From: Chondrus crispus
Lineage: Eukaryota; Rhodophyta; Florideophyceae; Gigartinales; Gigartinaceae
NCBI RefSeq assembly: GCF_000350225.1
Contig: NW_005179015.1
Span: 438,176-502,175 of the forward strand
Direction of reading: 5' to 3'
Length of the DNA: 64,000 nt
A program made the translations under genes and the position numbers. Shown here piece after piece: positions 44,451 through 55,004 of the stretch (positions within the stretch are counted from its first letter, which is position 1; each line of letters starts with the position of its first letter). The notes under the pieces were generated by a model. It made no database searches. It was not told the origin of the DNA and saw only the letters and a program-made list of their open reading frames with translations.

Positions 44451-45390
44451 TGTAGTGCAATGCGCCTGTTAGGCAGAGACCAAGGTCCGACGGTCCAACA
44501 CAAACAACAGCAACAAAAACAACAACTGCCAACGGCACAGCGCTACGGAGTGTTCGAAGCTCCTTGTCCTCTTTAAGCGGGTTTGCGGCCCGCAGTAGCT
44601 CGGATCCCTGATAGGGGGGGGGGCAAAGAGAAGGGCCCAGCCCGGGATCGGTAGATGGTGGTAGAGACTTGTAAAGGCAACTGCTCGACGAGTTCGGAGG
44701 GGTGTTTAGGTAAACCTGGTCCGATGGGTCGTAAATCCAATGCTCGAGGAGCGCCTTGTACACCTTATACCCTTGATAAGGTCTTCGACGGGGACGTCGC
44801 AACGTAGCCCGTCGGGAAAGAAGAAAACGTAGCAGCGCTACACCGTCGTACTGCCCGATGGCAAAGTACCAACAACGGATCGGTCGCAACCAGATTCCGA
44901 TGGAACCAACACTGAGAAAAGCACCGCTGGTGCACCAACATAAAAGCCCGATGGCAAATGACGTCACGTTGCGGATCGCAATCCTACAAGGTGGGACCAA
45001 CTCAAGATTAAGGGAAATTAGGTTAGGGAAATAAAGGAAAATTGATAAGGGAAAAGGGGACCCCGAGCGATAGAGGATGCCGTAGGCTTAGGTAAAAGGG
45101 AGCGTCTTGGTAAAGACGGACTTCGACCAAGGCGACATTCAACTCCGGCAACTCGGGATACCTTTACTGACTTGGTCGTCAGAGGGCTAAGGTATATATC
45201 GCCCCGCCGGAGCCACTACAATAGCTCTCGGCGCTAGATCCTCGATCTAATCTAATGTTAAATAACTAATATGCGACTAATTAAAATTAATAATTAAAAT
45301 AATAAAGTGAAACGATTTCCACTTTTGCTTGTCATACCCCATCATTTTCATCTCTTTTCACCCCCCTTTTCAGGTGCGTATTGCACTACA
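44451..45390 (-). repeat. Gy4 5' LTR
   Basis: A 940 bp copy of 31010-31950 with only a few substitutions (for example CACTGTCG versus CACCGTCG and CTACAGTAG versus CTACAATAG), pointing to recent insertion. Confidence 0.93.
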
Positions 45391-45763
45391 ATACCGCGTA
45401 CTGGCCAACGACAAACGAACCATCACAATCGACCGTGATGGGGTGACGGAACGCGTCTCTGCAGACCGCTGCGTGTACGCACCCCCTCCGACGGACGCGC
45501 CAAGAGCAAGTGCAACAACCCCAGGTGACCTTGCAGAAAAGGTCACCGAGGGCACGCAGTACGCTGTCGAGCGTCTGCTCAAGCATCGCGTGGTAGAGGA
45601 CGGAACTACGGAGTTCCTCATCAAGTGGGCTGAGTACGATCCACCCACTTGGACTGCACGAACTCATGTCCCCGAGGAGCTATTGTCGCGATACGCGCAG
45701 CGACTGAGAACGCGTACAGGAAGAGACCTCTCCTCTGAAGTGAACGCGGTCGCTCACTCTTGA
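45391..45763 (+). pseudogene. pol: Gy3 pol C-terminus with chromodomain
   Basis: Dropping Gy4 and one ATACC joins 31009 to 45396 so that SPTVGPY continues as RVLANDKRTITIDRDG, the SH3-like end of integrase. The chromodomain follows (YAVERLLKHRVVEDG ... FLIKWAEYDPPTWT) and the frame stops at TGA 45761-45763. This piece has no stop of its own; it is a pseudogene only because the rest of Gy3 pol is broken and displaced by 14.4 kb. Confidence 0.88.
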
Positions 45764-45776
45764 GGAGGGGGCCCCC
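45734..45776 (+). repeat. Hairpin and GAGGAGGGGGCC tract at Gy3 pol end
   Basis: The last codons of Gy3 pol and the next bases form an imperfect inverted repeat (CTCCTCTGAAGTGAACG / CGCTCACTCTTGAGGAG) followed by GAGGAGGGGGCC, a polypurine-like tract. A closely similar hairpin and tract recur at 58962-59008. Confidence 0.6.
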
Positions 45777-48700
45777 AACCGCTTCGTCACCGAGCAATTA
45801 ACACGTCGCGGTTAGGAACAGATGACGCGGACGGACGGACAAATGCCCCCGACCGAGGGTGGCAAACGAATCAGCGAGACGCCAAAACGTATTGACCGTC
45901 AAGCTCATCGAACACGACTGACGTCGTCGACAAAGCGCGAAAAGCGAAGACAGTACGGACTGTACAACGAAAATGGCACGCCCTGGAACATCGAGTACAG
46001 GAGGGGAGGATGCGATCTCCCAAGAAACGCGAACGCGTCATGATAACACCCGCCGATAGGGTGCTTGAATCGGAAAGCAAGAACGACGCCAAGACGTATG
46101 TACAGTCCAAGCTTACTACGCCACACACCAATACCAAGCGGCACGAACCGCGGGCAACTCAATGTGTCGCGTAGTCACCAATGAGAGGCAGGAGGGCGAC
46201 GCCACCCTCCTAGCCAGGAAATGACGCGAGCGGTCGCGACGAGCTCCACGCGTAGGGAGACCCACGATCCCGCGACTGCTCACGACCGACGAGGTACGGA
46301 CGGGAAGAGGCGGGCATAGATAAGCGAAAGCCGGCGCGCGCCGACCTACCCCTCCAGTCAACCCGTTACCACGTACCCAAAATAATTTGGGAAAACGGAC
46401 CAAAACACATGTGGAAAATAAGGTCCGATTGACACTGTATGCCAAGCCACCGCTGCCGAGGGCCCGGCAACAAACTGCCGCCATCCTCCCCGGAATTAAT
46501 CAAAAAGGGGTGACGTACAGTGGAGCAAGGCGCACGTGCGCACGTGCGAACACGACCGACAGGACAAGTGGAGTTGGGGGCGACACGCAATGGGACAGCG
46601 GAGAGCAGCGTGCGCAGCGCGTTACCCTTCCACGGGGCAAGAACCACTCTCCAAAGAGAGGGGATAGGAGCGGATTCAACAACCTCCCTGCCACCGCGCC
46701 GACACGCCGACGCGGACGCGCGCGAGCCGCACGAAGCGAACTACGAAGAAGCTCCCTCGACTAGCAGCGCCCCCTCTTCCAGGCCAAGGATGCGAATGCG
46801 AGGCCATCGCTGGCGCAGTCACATCTCCGCAGCGCGACCCGTCCACCCGTAAGTGTACAGCCTCCCTCCCGCAGCCACAACGGTTGACTCCGCGGCAAGC
46901 AACAGGTGTACGTAACACCATAAGCGACAATAACGTGCCTCCCTGAGGGGAGGAGGGCGAGGCCGCGCAAGGCGCGCAGAGGGATTGGACTACATGGGCG
47001 GCAAAACGAGGCCTCACCAAGACCGAAGCACCGCAGAGGCGCTCGAAACGGGTCGGACGCGATTAACCGCGAAGCAGGTACCCGAGGCACCAGTCTCTCC
47101 ACGCACAAACTCGCCAATATCTCCCGAGTACGCCGCACGGGCGAATTATAAGGACGATCCCGCGACTCGCCGCGACCCCTCTCGCCCCTTCAGACGCGCC
47201 GAAAGGGGGCCAGCGCGGCTATCGTCGCCAGGTCACGAAACCTCGCTCCATCCGCGTTCCCGAGGCCCCGACTGACACGCGTACCGTCTTGTGTCATACG
47301 GACGGTAGAAGTCGCTCGCGAGAGGCGGTCTGTACCAGGACTGAAGCGATGAGGAGGGGCTTGAGGCTGTCGCACGCGGTCATATGCAGACCGGTCACTT
47401 GAGGCCCTCGCCGCCCTCCACACCAATGCGCCTCCTCGGTAGGAGATGAACGAAGTCCGCGTAAAAGTGGGAGGGTAAGTCGTCCTCGAAGGACGACCAA
47501 ACGCGATCGGCAAGACCGCTGCGCCCCCTCGTACGCGTGATGCGGCCTACGAGGAAGATTTCGCCACTCGCCGAACCACCGCACACGCGTCAAGAAGAAC
47601 GCGAACCCCTCCCCGCGAACTACGGGAACGAACCATGACGACACTAGCGCGGACGCGACCGTGACACCGGCGAACCCGGGGACGGGACCTCTCGCACCGC
47701 GCGCAAATCCTCTTTACGCTACTTTCTAACGTTTGTTTTCCGCGAGCGCGTACGCAGAGACCAAGACAATCGCGCGCCGCACCGGTGCTCTGCGCAGACC
47801 AAGGGGAAAACATCGCCGCTCAAGGCGGGACAATGGATAACGCACGCCGGAGCCCCGACAGAAAAAGGCGCCCGGCTTCGTTGCGCGTGATGACTTACGT
47901 GTCAAGGAGCCGATGCACAGTCGAATAATGCGGCTTGTATCTGGTGTACAGAAGAGCACGCACTGGGCGACGCTGAGGCTGCTTCATCGCCGACCGTAAG
48001 GGCAGACGGCGAATCGGAATTGTAGAGTGAGCAGTCTGTCGAAATTGTTAATTTAGGAGCGCCGAAAGGAGACCATTTCAAGGCAGTGCAGTCGCTCTGG
48101 AGCATGAGCACGTCGTCGAACGTCGTGTGCGCGGCATCGGTCGCGATGCAGGCGCGGACATGCCGCTCATGCCTCCAAACAGTGACCTGGTCGACGGCGG
48201 AAAAGTCTCGAAAAGTCTGGGAAAAGTAACGGCGGGAGTCTCAATTGGCGTATGATTTCACCCCTCCATTGTCAAGAGACGCGCGCGGCTCGCGCTGTCA
48301 GCGTCTAAATATGAGAATGATCCCGTCGGGAGGAGCGCGACCCCCCTTTTGTTTTACGTGTCGTCGCCGGCGCTCGCTCACTACCGCCTCGCTATAGCGA
48401 GAGCCACTTCGGCTCTCGAGCGAGGACTTGGCGACGGACGCGATGGACGTCGTATCTCATGTGACGCCCCACGTGCCCCACCGAGAGCGGAACGCCCGCC
48501 CGGCTTGCGAAGGGACCCACGGTGCTGGCTCCGGAGCCGAGGACGACATCCTGGGCGCCAGAAAACCGCGCTGCAACGGAGACTTACCATCAACATCGCG
48601 GTCCCTCATGAGTTTGGAAGGCCCCCCCCCCCACGCCGTGCGGAGGAAAAAGGGAAGGAACTAAAGAACAGGAGGGTACGGTTGTCTCGCCGGGGGGGTG

Positions 48701-50276
48701 TGAGCAAGGGAGGAAGCCTGGACGGACGTTCAGATCGTCGATGGCGACGTGGCGTCGCAAAGCCGGCGCAGCGCGGGGTGTCAAGTGGGAGGGAAAACGG
48801 GGATGGGTCTGACAGGGGGTGGAGGTATTTGGTCGAAGAAGGAAAAGGGAATGAGGAAAGAGACACTGCCCCGAGAACTGGTATTCGCGTTATGCCGGTG
48901 AGAGTCGTTGCTATGAAAACCAGTAACGGTGATGTGCTGCTGAAGACTGGACATATGAAGGAAGGAGAGTCTTCAGATGAAGACGTTTTGGTTCTATTTG
49001 TGGAATTCCGTCCGTGGAGAGAGCTTTGCTCATGTACAAGTCAGGTAACAGATCTTTCCCGACCAAACGACCAGCCGAAAACCCATCGCGCTGTCCTCCC
49101 GCCTTGCAAATGCTCAATGGGTTTTACGTATGGGGCTCGGATTCGAGGGGAGAGAAGGACGGCCAAAATTCTGGGTTGGTCCACCTTGCGACCCACGAGA
49201 CTTGTTATCTATACTACGCTCGGTGCATGTATAGATTCGTCTGCCTGACGGCGTAGAAAAGCAAACTCGCCATTGGTAGTGACAAATTGGCAACGTGACC
49301 CTGCTGGGAAGGCTGTCTCCGGAAGCTTGTCAGGGAAGGGTGAATTACAGACAATCAGGTTTGGTTGCAGAAAGACGACTTATGAGGGCAAGTACTGGCC
49401 CGCCGGTCGGCTCGACCGCATGTTCAAGCAGCTCCAGTTGGTGCGCGCAAGCGACGTCCCCTCACAGTCAACGTAACGACCGATACTGATTGCCTCTACA
49501 TGCTCGCCGCGACACAGTAACGAGTCTGGAGCACAAAGGAGCCACGCGACGCGACGCACAAAAAACGGGGGTGTATTCGCGCCCTCTCTACAGATATTGC
49601 GTCAGTACTTTCCATTTGCACAACCACTGCTGTCCATGTTGATAACGGTCGCAGTTACCGCATGTCGGTCGCGACGTGTGCCGAACAAGCCGCGAGGAAC
49701 ACTACCCGAAACTGCACGTCGGCCCAATGAAGGACTCCTTCTCTACATGTCTCGCGAAGAGAAAGCTGCCTCAGAATACCCCGCCCGCCACTGGAACGTG
49801 ACGTGCATGGCTCGCCGTGAGACCGATCGGGGGCTCAATGGTTTCTTTCTGCAGCTGAGTGGGAGCGCCAAATCCTCTTCAACTGCTGCCATTGTCGTTA
49901 ATGCAGCCGCGGGGACGGAGTCTCAACATGGATTGCTACAAGATTCGGGGGAGGTACAGTATGTGGGGGCACGGAGGCCCCCGAGAGCGGCGGACGCCCG
50001 GGGAGCGCGAAGGAGGAGCCCCTACGCGAAGGGCGTACCTCGGGAAGCGAAGACAGGACGACGACGCGGTAAGCCGCGTACGGGTGGCAACGACGAGGAA
50101 CACACGCACCGGTGGATGAGGAGAGGTAGACGTGGATAAGAAAGAAAGGGGCGCGAAGCACGGCGGAGGCGTAAGGAGGGGAGGGTCGATCGGCGTATGG
50201 CGCCGAAGGGAACGCCGAATCAAAGGGGAACAAGGCCAAGGCTCGGGAAGCGACCGGGTCGGACATGGCTCTCTCA
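45777..50276. other. 4.5 kb with no supported gene
   Basis: GC-rich DNA with long overlapping frames in all phases, which at this composition is not evidence of coding. The longest (48349-49248) starts at TTG. Notable items: a nested hairpin at 48388-48424 (CTCGCTATAGCGAG then GAGCC-CTTC-GGCTC) and a CACGTGCGCACGTGCG run near 46530. It may be the 3' region of Gy3 (see findings). Confidence 0.35.
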
Positions 50277-50307
50277 GGGTGTGTCTTAACAGGCGCTTGT
50301 TTGCCCG
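50277..50307 (+). repeat. PH1 left terminal inverted repeat
   Basis: 31 bp beginning GGGTGTGTCTTAACAGGCGC, matching the reverse complement of 58928-58958 at 28 positions. The TIR overlaps the start of a subterminal TTTGCCCGTG triplet. Confidence 0.8.
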
Positions 50308-50328
50308 TGTTTGCCCGTGTTTGCCCGT
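50299..50328 (+). repeat. Subterminal TTTGCCCGTG x3
   Basis: Three direct copies of a 10 bp unit just inside the left TIR. Only one copy of the equivalent sits at the right end. Such motifs are often transposase or Myb-like protein binding sites in Harbinger elements; here that is inference. Confidence 0.7.
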
Positions 50329-50520
50329 TTTTTGTTGAAGAAATTAGAAAAACATTTTGGACACGTGGGCAGCTGTACAAACTCCTTACACCCTCCCTCT
50401 GCAGCTCTGACAATATTTTGTCAGCCATAAATCTAGGGTTATAGTATACACCGCGGCATTACAAGGTCGTCTCGCTGATCCTCTACTCTCAAGCCTCACC
50501 CCACCGCCGCCGCCGTAATT

Positions 50521-51965
50521 ATGCAGTCATTGTCCTGCGCAAGAAAAGCGCTTTCAATAGCAGTCATGTGCATACTGCACTCAATAACCTCCCCTCTCAC
50601 GCTTCTCCGTACTGACTGTTTTGCTACATCACTTTCGCCACTCCATCACTCCCACATCACAATGCCACAACAACGCTACAATGATTTCTCTTACCGCCGC
50701 CGTCGCAGTCCTGCCCTTAAGGCAATGCTGGGGACATCACTTCTTATCTATTGTTTAGGTCTCCACTGCGCAATCTCAGAATTCCCGAGGCCCCGGTTAT
50801 CGCTCAAACCAAAGGATATGCGTCGTTTTTGGAAATTTTCGAAAGCAAATGGCATGTTTAGCGACAATGAGTTCGCCCTAGCCTATCGGATGCAGACGGA
50901 AACATTTGAGAAGCTCTTACAATTAGTTTATCATCGTCTAACGAAGAACGAGGGGATGGCGAAGCGCGCTGGACGCGAGCTTGTGTCACCTTAGGCTCGC
51001 CTAGGAATTTTACTTCGCGTTATGGGGGGTGAGTCCGTATACGGGTGCATGACACATTTTGAAGTAGGGAGGAGTACAGTATATCAAGTGTTTAAAGAGA
51101 CACGCGATGTACTGAATAATGCTCTAAGTTTACCCGGGCTGCCGGAAGATTTTGAGGATTTGAAGAAGTCTTCAGACGAGTTCCAAACTTCTCGGACCCC
51201 TCCAAAACCCTTTACGTGGGTGTGTGGGTGCCTTAGACGGAATTGCAATCAAGATCAAGAAGCCAGCGGCGCATGAGCACCCCGCCACTTACTATTGCAG
51301 AAAAGGATTCTATGCGCTCCCAGTCCAAGCAGTTGTGGACTCGAACTATCGCTTTTTAGATTGCTCAGCTATATGCAGGGGTTCTACGCATGACTCTTTT
51401 GCTCCCGCCGTGTCCGCTTTGGGGAGATATTTGGACGAGGGGAATCTGATGGTGGCATTTTGGATCGCGGGAGACGAAGCGTATGTTTGTTCTAACTATT
51501 TGATTGTCCCAATTCCTGGCTCGTGTGCTACAGATGTCGAGGATGCGTTCAATTCTTAACATTCTTCACTACGCATGCACGTTGAGCAGGCGTTCGGCGT
51601 TTTTAGTGAAGAAATTCAAGATTTTGAAGATGCTTGAATTCTCTGTTTCAGATTCCGCGAAGGTGATTATTTTGGCGATGAAACTGCACAATTTTTGCGT
51701 AGATCATGGGAAAAATATCGCCAGTTGGGCGTCTATCAATACGGAAAGGGTTCTTGAAGAGCACAACATGATGACTGAAACAAGGAAATGGTACAGCGAG
51801 GAGAAGCATGCATATGTCGATCTGGCTGGGCGAGTCGAGGCTAGCAATAATATGGATGCTATGCAGAAGAAGAATCTTTTGGTTTCCATCATTCGCGATG
51901 GGCGATTCGTCAGACCTGCGGCGGGGGAGCTCCCAGTTCCAGAATTTTTTATGCAATTTGTCTAG
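50521..51965 (+). pseudogene. PIF/Harbinger DDE transposase, inactivated
   Basis: The cut-and-paste nuclease of PH1. Open from ATG 50521; a second ATG at 50662 (MPQQRYNDFSYRRRRS) is the likelier start because the first 47 residues are not protein-like. It has an N-terminal helix-turn-helix-like region (GCMTHFEVGRSTVYQVFKE near 51050). The DDE nuclease fold follows, with GALDGIAIKI carrying the first Asp (about 51232), a GSTHDS block, GDEAY, and HVEQAFGVF/KKFKILK near the end. Breaks: TAG at 50992-50994, a frameshift near 51215 just before LDGI, TAA at 51557-51559 (in the FN-YHS block) and a second shift near 51605. The remaining frame runs to TAG at 51963-51965. All motif blocks are present in order, so decay is recent. 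Confidence 0.85.
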
Positions 51966-52344
51966 CTAACGTCTCTTTTTGTTTGTGTTTTCTTTTTTTC
52001 AGTTGCCTCACTTCTTGGTTGGAAGTGAGGGGTGGTGGTGGGACTTTTTGTGCGAAGAGCTTTCAATTCTGATGCGATTTTGTTTGCGGCTGGGTCTGGG
52101 CCTGGGTCTGGAATCAGCAAGGAAGTCACGACTAGGTTTAGGAGATAGTTGCGAACTATTTTCAATCCGGAAAGCAGGTCCTGATCCCCTGAAAATGAGA
52201 GAGGAATAGTCAAGAGCCCTCATATTGCACGCAGTTAAAATGCTCCAACTACTGCACCAAATGACACCGCTTCTCTCCATGGGAGAAGGAAAGCAGCTTT
52301 GATTCCACGTCAGGAAGCAGGTCCGGGAGTGTCTCCGACAAAGG
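51966..52344. other. Intergenic, PH1 interior
   Basis: No coding features. A pyrimidine tract (51975-52010) follows the transposase stop. The junction between transposon DNA and the next gene-like segment probably falls between about 52200 and 52345. Confidence 0.4.
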
Positions 52345-52434
52345 TGACGGAGAAGCCTGCATATTCTCGTTGCTCATCTCGCATACTTGCTAGCAACACA
52401 ACTGCTGGGACTGTGTATCCTCGAAGCTCTGAGC

Positions 52435-53130
52435 ATGGACCTCGACGACGACGCGGCAGAGGGCGACCCGTCCTCCATGCTCTTTCGCGACATCGGACCG
52501 AGCGTGTCCGTGCCCAACGGCATCCATAACATCCCTGCCGCCGCAGCCCACCTCCCTCCGCGCGCGAACGGCGTTCTAGCCGCCCCGCAGCGTGAGTTTG
52601 CCGTGCTCGCGTCCGCCCCAGCCCCGCCGCCGCCTTCATCCCCCCCGCACGAGCCGCCGCTGGACGCACCCGTGCCGCCGCCCACTACCCCGCCGCCGGA
52701 CACGGAACACGCAGACTCGGATGAGGACTACCCCGCCAGCGTCGAGGGCGCCCGTCTGGACGACGAGGACCTGCTCGTCCCGGGTGACGTGCACAGCCCG
52801 TACGAGAGCGTCGCGCGCGCTGCAGAGGCCGCGCTGCTCCGCCGCACGGACAGGGATGACCTGCCAGGGCGCGGCCCGGCGTCGTTCGCGTCTGGCCGCT
52901 CGCGACGCGCAGCATCCAGCCTGTCGGCGAGCGACTTTCTCAGCAGGAGCGAGTACACCGCCTACTCAGAGGACGTCTCCAGCGTTGCCAGCTTCGCGCG
53001 CAGCGCCGAAGACGACATGTTCGAGGAGGACGACAGCTTTGGAGGAAAGATGCACGGCGTCGATGTCATGCCAGAGATGGGCGGCATGGCGTACTCCAAC
53101 TCAGCGGCCGCCGTGCCGAATTTGACGTAG
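52435..53130 (+). CDS. Truncated host-like gene: acidic disordered protein
   Basis: 231 codons from ATG 52435 (MDLDDDAAEGD) to TAG 53128-53130. The frame is open back to a TGA at 52345-52347, and the residues before the ATG form a hydrophobic run (LVAHLAYLLATQLLGLCILEAL) that looks like a transmembrane helix. The piece may therefore be the C-terminal end of a membrane protein whose upstream part is missing. The visible protein is acidic and low-complexity: a Pro-rich block (residues about 60-85), Asp/Glu clusters and a Ser-rich stretch, ending VPNLT. GC content and codon use are far richer in G/C than in the flanking transposase. No family recognised. The edge of the homologous segment near 52345 fits capture of a gene fragment. 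Confidence 0.5.
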   Translation: MDLDDDAAEGDPSSMLFRDIGPSVSVPNGIHNIPAAAAHLPPRANGVLAAPQREFAVLASAPAPPPPSSPPHEPPLDAPVPPPTTPPPDTEHADSDEDYPASVEGARLDDEDLLVPGDVHSPYESVARAAEAALLRRTDRDDLPGRGPASFASGRSRRAASSLSASDFLSRSEYTAYSEDVSSVASFARSAEDDMFEEDDSFGGKMHGVDVMPEMGGMAYSNSAAAVPNLT

Positions 53131-53360
53131 CGGGTGGGAAAGGCGGGTGCTCGGGATCGGCGGGATCGTGGTGGTGGCTTATTTTTGTGATAGAGGGAGG
53201 GGGGTGGGGTGGGTGAGAGGGCTCTCTTTCGCGTTGGTCGTACATTTTTATGGGAGGAGGGCGTCGTCGACGGCAAAGTAAAGAGGGGAGACGAATCGTC
53301 AGCTATGATGGAGAGGCCGTTCGTATTAAATTCTCGACTACTCCTGAGCCACCGAAGTGC
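53131..53360. other. Post-gene G-rich segment
   Basis: 230 bases up to the assembly gap, strongly G-rich (repeats of GGGTGGG). Nothing coding recognised; probably 3' UTR of the preceding gene fragment. Confidence 0.4.
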
Positions 53361-53468
53361 NNNNNNNNNNNNNNNNNNNNNNNNNNNNNNNNNNNNNNNN
53401 NNNNNNNNNNNNNNNNNNNNNNNNNNNNNNNNNNNNNNNNNNNNNNNNNNNNNNNNNNNNNNNNNNNN
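53361..53468. other. Assembly gap (108 N)
   Basis: A run of 108 N. Sequence on either side is GC-rich and G-run-rich, and the uvrC frame starts straight after it, so the gene's N-terminus is lost in the gap. Order and distance across the gap are unverified. Confidence 1.
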
Positions 53469-54709
53469 TCCCGCCGGCCCCTCTGCCGCCGGTCTGCACG
53501 CACCGCGCGCCCGCCCATGTCTCCGCCGCGCGCCAGGCCGAGACCATCTGGGCGGCTCTGCAGCGCGCGCCGGCCGAGCCGGGCGTGTACCGCTTCCTGG
53601 ACGCGGTGGCATCCGTGCTGTATGTCGTAAAGGCGCGCCGCCTGCGCGTGCGCCTGCGCCAGTACGTCGCGTACCACCCGGCCGCCGCCCTCGCGCCGCG
53701 CCTCGGCGCCATAGTCGCCGACGCCCGCGCCCTCGACTTCATTGTCACCGGCTCGGAGGCCGCCGCACTCGCGCTCGAGGCCGCCCTCGTCGCATAGCAT
53801 CGCCTCAAGTACAACGTCTTGTTCAAGGACGACCGTCGCCATCCGTACGCCCTCATCACGTTTTCCGACACCTACCCCAGGATTGTCGTCACGAGGACCC
53901 GTAGGAAGAAGAGGGAGGAGGACGCCCTGTACGGGCCGTTTGCGAATGAGCACAGGTTGCGATAGGTCCTGGCCTGTATTCACTCGGTGTTTCCGCTCAG
54001 ACAGCGCCCGCGGAGATTGTTTGCGGACAGGCCGTGCATCAACTACGACCTCGGCAGGTGCCCGGGCGTATGTCAGGAGCTCATCCCGCCCGAAGATTAC
54101 GGCAAGACGATTGCCAAGGTCGATAAGTTGCTCCGGGGCAGGGTCGAGGAAGTTGTCGAGGAGATGCGCGAGGAGATGAACGCCTTGTCCCTTGCTATGC
54201 AGTATGAACGAGCGGCAGAGTGTCGCGATCGCATTGCTACTATCGAGTGCGTGCTTTACGCACACAGTCTAGGGGAGGACGTCGAACAGCCCGGGGGACA
54301 CCAGCTTGTCCGCGAGGCGGAGGAGGCCGCGAGTTTTGTCGCGATGGACCCGTTTGTTTCGCGTGATGTCTTCAGTATTGCCCATTCGGTTGTTGCGGGC
54401 AAGGTCGCCGACGCCTGCACCTGCCGCCGCCCTCACCTGCCGCCGCCCGCACCTGCCGCCGTCCGCACCTGCCGCCGTTCGCACCTGTCGCCCGCCCCCA
54501 CGCACGAGTACGCGCCCGACCACTCCCACGCCCCGCGCCCGCCCCCGCGCACACGCCCGCGCCTCGTGCCCGCGTCTCGCCCCGGCGGAAATGCTATCCC
54601 GATGTCCATGAGTAGGCCAGACAACTGTAGGGGACACGCTGTCCCCTACACGACAGGGTTCGGAAATTTCACACGTCAAGATGCGGAGAGCAGCTGTGAG
54701 TTCAGGTAG
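53469..54709 (+). pseudogene. uvrC: Bacterial-type UvrC-like pseudogene (GIY-YIG nuclease)
   Basis: UvrC makes the two incisions of bacterial nucleotide excision repair. The N-terminal GIY-YIG nuclease is recognisable from PGVYRFLDA through LYVVKARRLRVRLRQY, with the usual YVG now YVV. Then come LKYNVLFKDDRRHPYALI, the ALYGPFAN block, a cysteine cluster (CINYDLGRCPGVC) and a UVR motif (about 54140-54250, AMQYERAAECRDRIATIE). In-frame TAG codons at 53795-53797 and 53963-53965 kill it without frameshift. After VFSIAHSV the frame enters a Cys/Arg/Pro-rich minisatellite and the endonuclease/HhH C-terminal half is absent, so it is also 3' truncated. Context inside PH1 suggests a captured copy of a nuclear gene of bacterial or organellar ancestry; the source cannot be named. 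Confidence 0.82.
54410..54500 (+). repeat. GC-rich minisatellite
   Basis: Five imperfect copies of a 15-17 bp unit with core CACCTGCCGCCG, marking the point where the uvrC reading frame loses homology. Confidence 0.8.
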
Positions 54710-55004
54710 CGAGATTGTCTCTGGCTCAACGAAGGCGAGAGCTATTGGCCAATTGGGTGTTGGGAGTAGGAGGCTTGAAGCCAAAGCTCCATCAGTGGCA
54801 AGGACAAAGGGGAAGGAGAGCTTCAATCCCATGTCGTTTCTTAAATTGATCTCTGATGCTCGTAATACACATCAACGAGAAGATGGAATTCGTTCAGAGT
54901 CCCGGAATGCGAAAACCCCAGTGGCAGGGACAAGTGCATGGGCGACTACATCCCAAACATCGAGGCCTCGGAAGCCATTAAACAAAGGAGAAGTTGAAAA
55001 ATAG
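54681..55004 (+). CDS. Small hypothetical ORF
   Basis: 107 codons from an ATG in AAGATGC context, Ser/Arg/Lys-rich without recognisable domain (contains SFLKLISDARNTHQRED). It overlaps the end of the uvrC frame by 29 bases. Codon use resembles neither neighbour clearly. It may be chance. Confidence 0.2.
   Translation: MRRAAVSSGSEIVSGSTKARAIGQLGVGSRRLEAKAPSVARTKGKESFNPMSFLKLISDARNTHQREDGIRSESRNAKTPVAGTSAWATTSQTSRPRKPLNKGEVEK

Larger units (their letters stand above)
31010..45390 (-). mobile_element. Gy4: 14.4 kb Ty3/Gypsy element nested in Gy3
   Basis: An element with LTRs 31010-31950 (941 bp) and 44451-45390 (940 bp) that differ at only a few positions, flanked by ATACC at 31005-31009 and 45391-45395. 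gag and pol lie on the minus strand. The primer site next to the right LTR reads AAAGTGGTCTCCCGACC. The polypurine tract next to the left LTR reads AGGAGGGGATA on the minus strand. Between pol and the 3' LTR are 5.6 kb of extra DNA carrying a long ORF on the opposite strand. The near-identical LTRs make it the youngest insertion that can be dated here, though gag and pol carry a few stops and homopolymer shifts. Confidence 0.95.

Noticed and set aside
48349-49248. 299-codon frame
   Set aside because: No ATG near its start, Arg/Gly-rich composition typical of GC-rich random sequence, no domain seen; mentioned in the region entry only.
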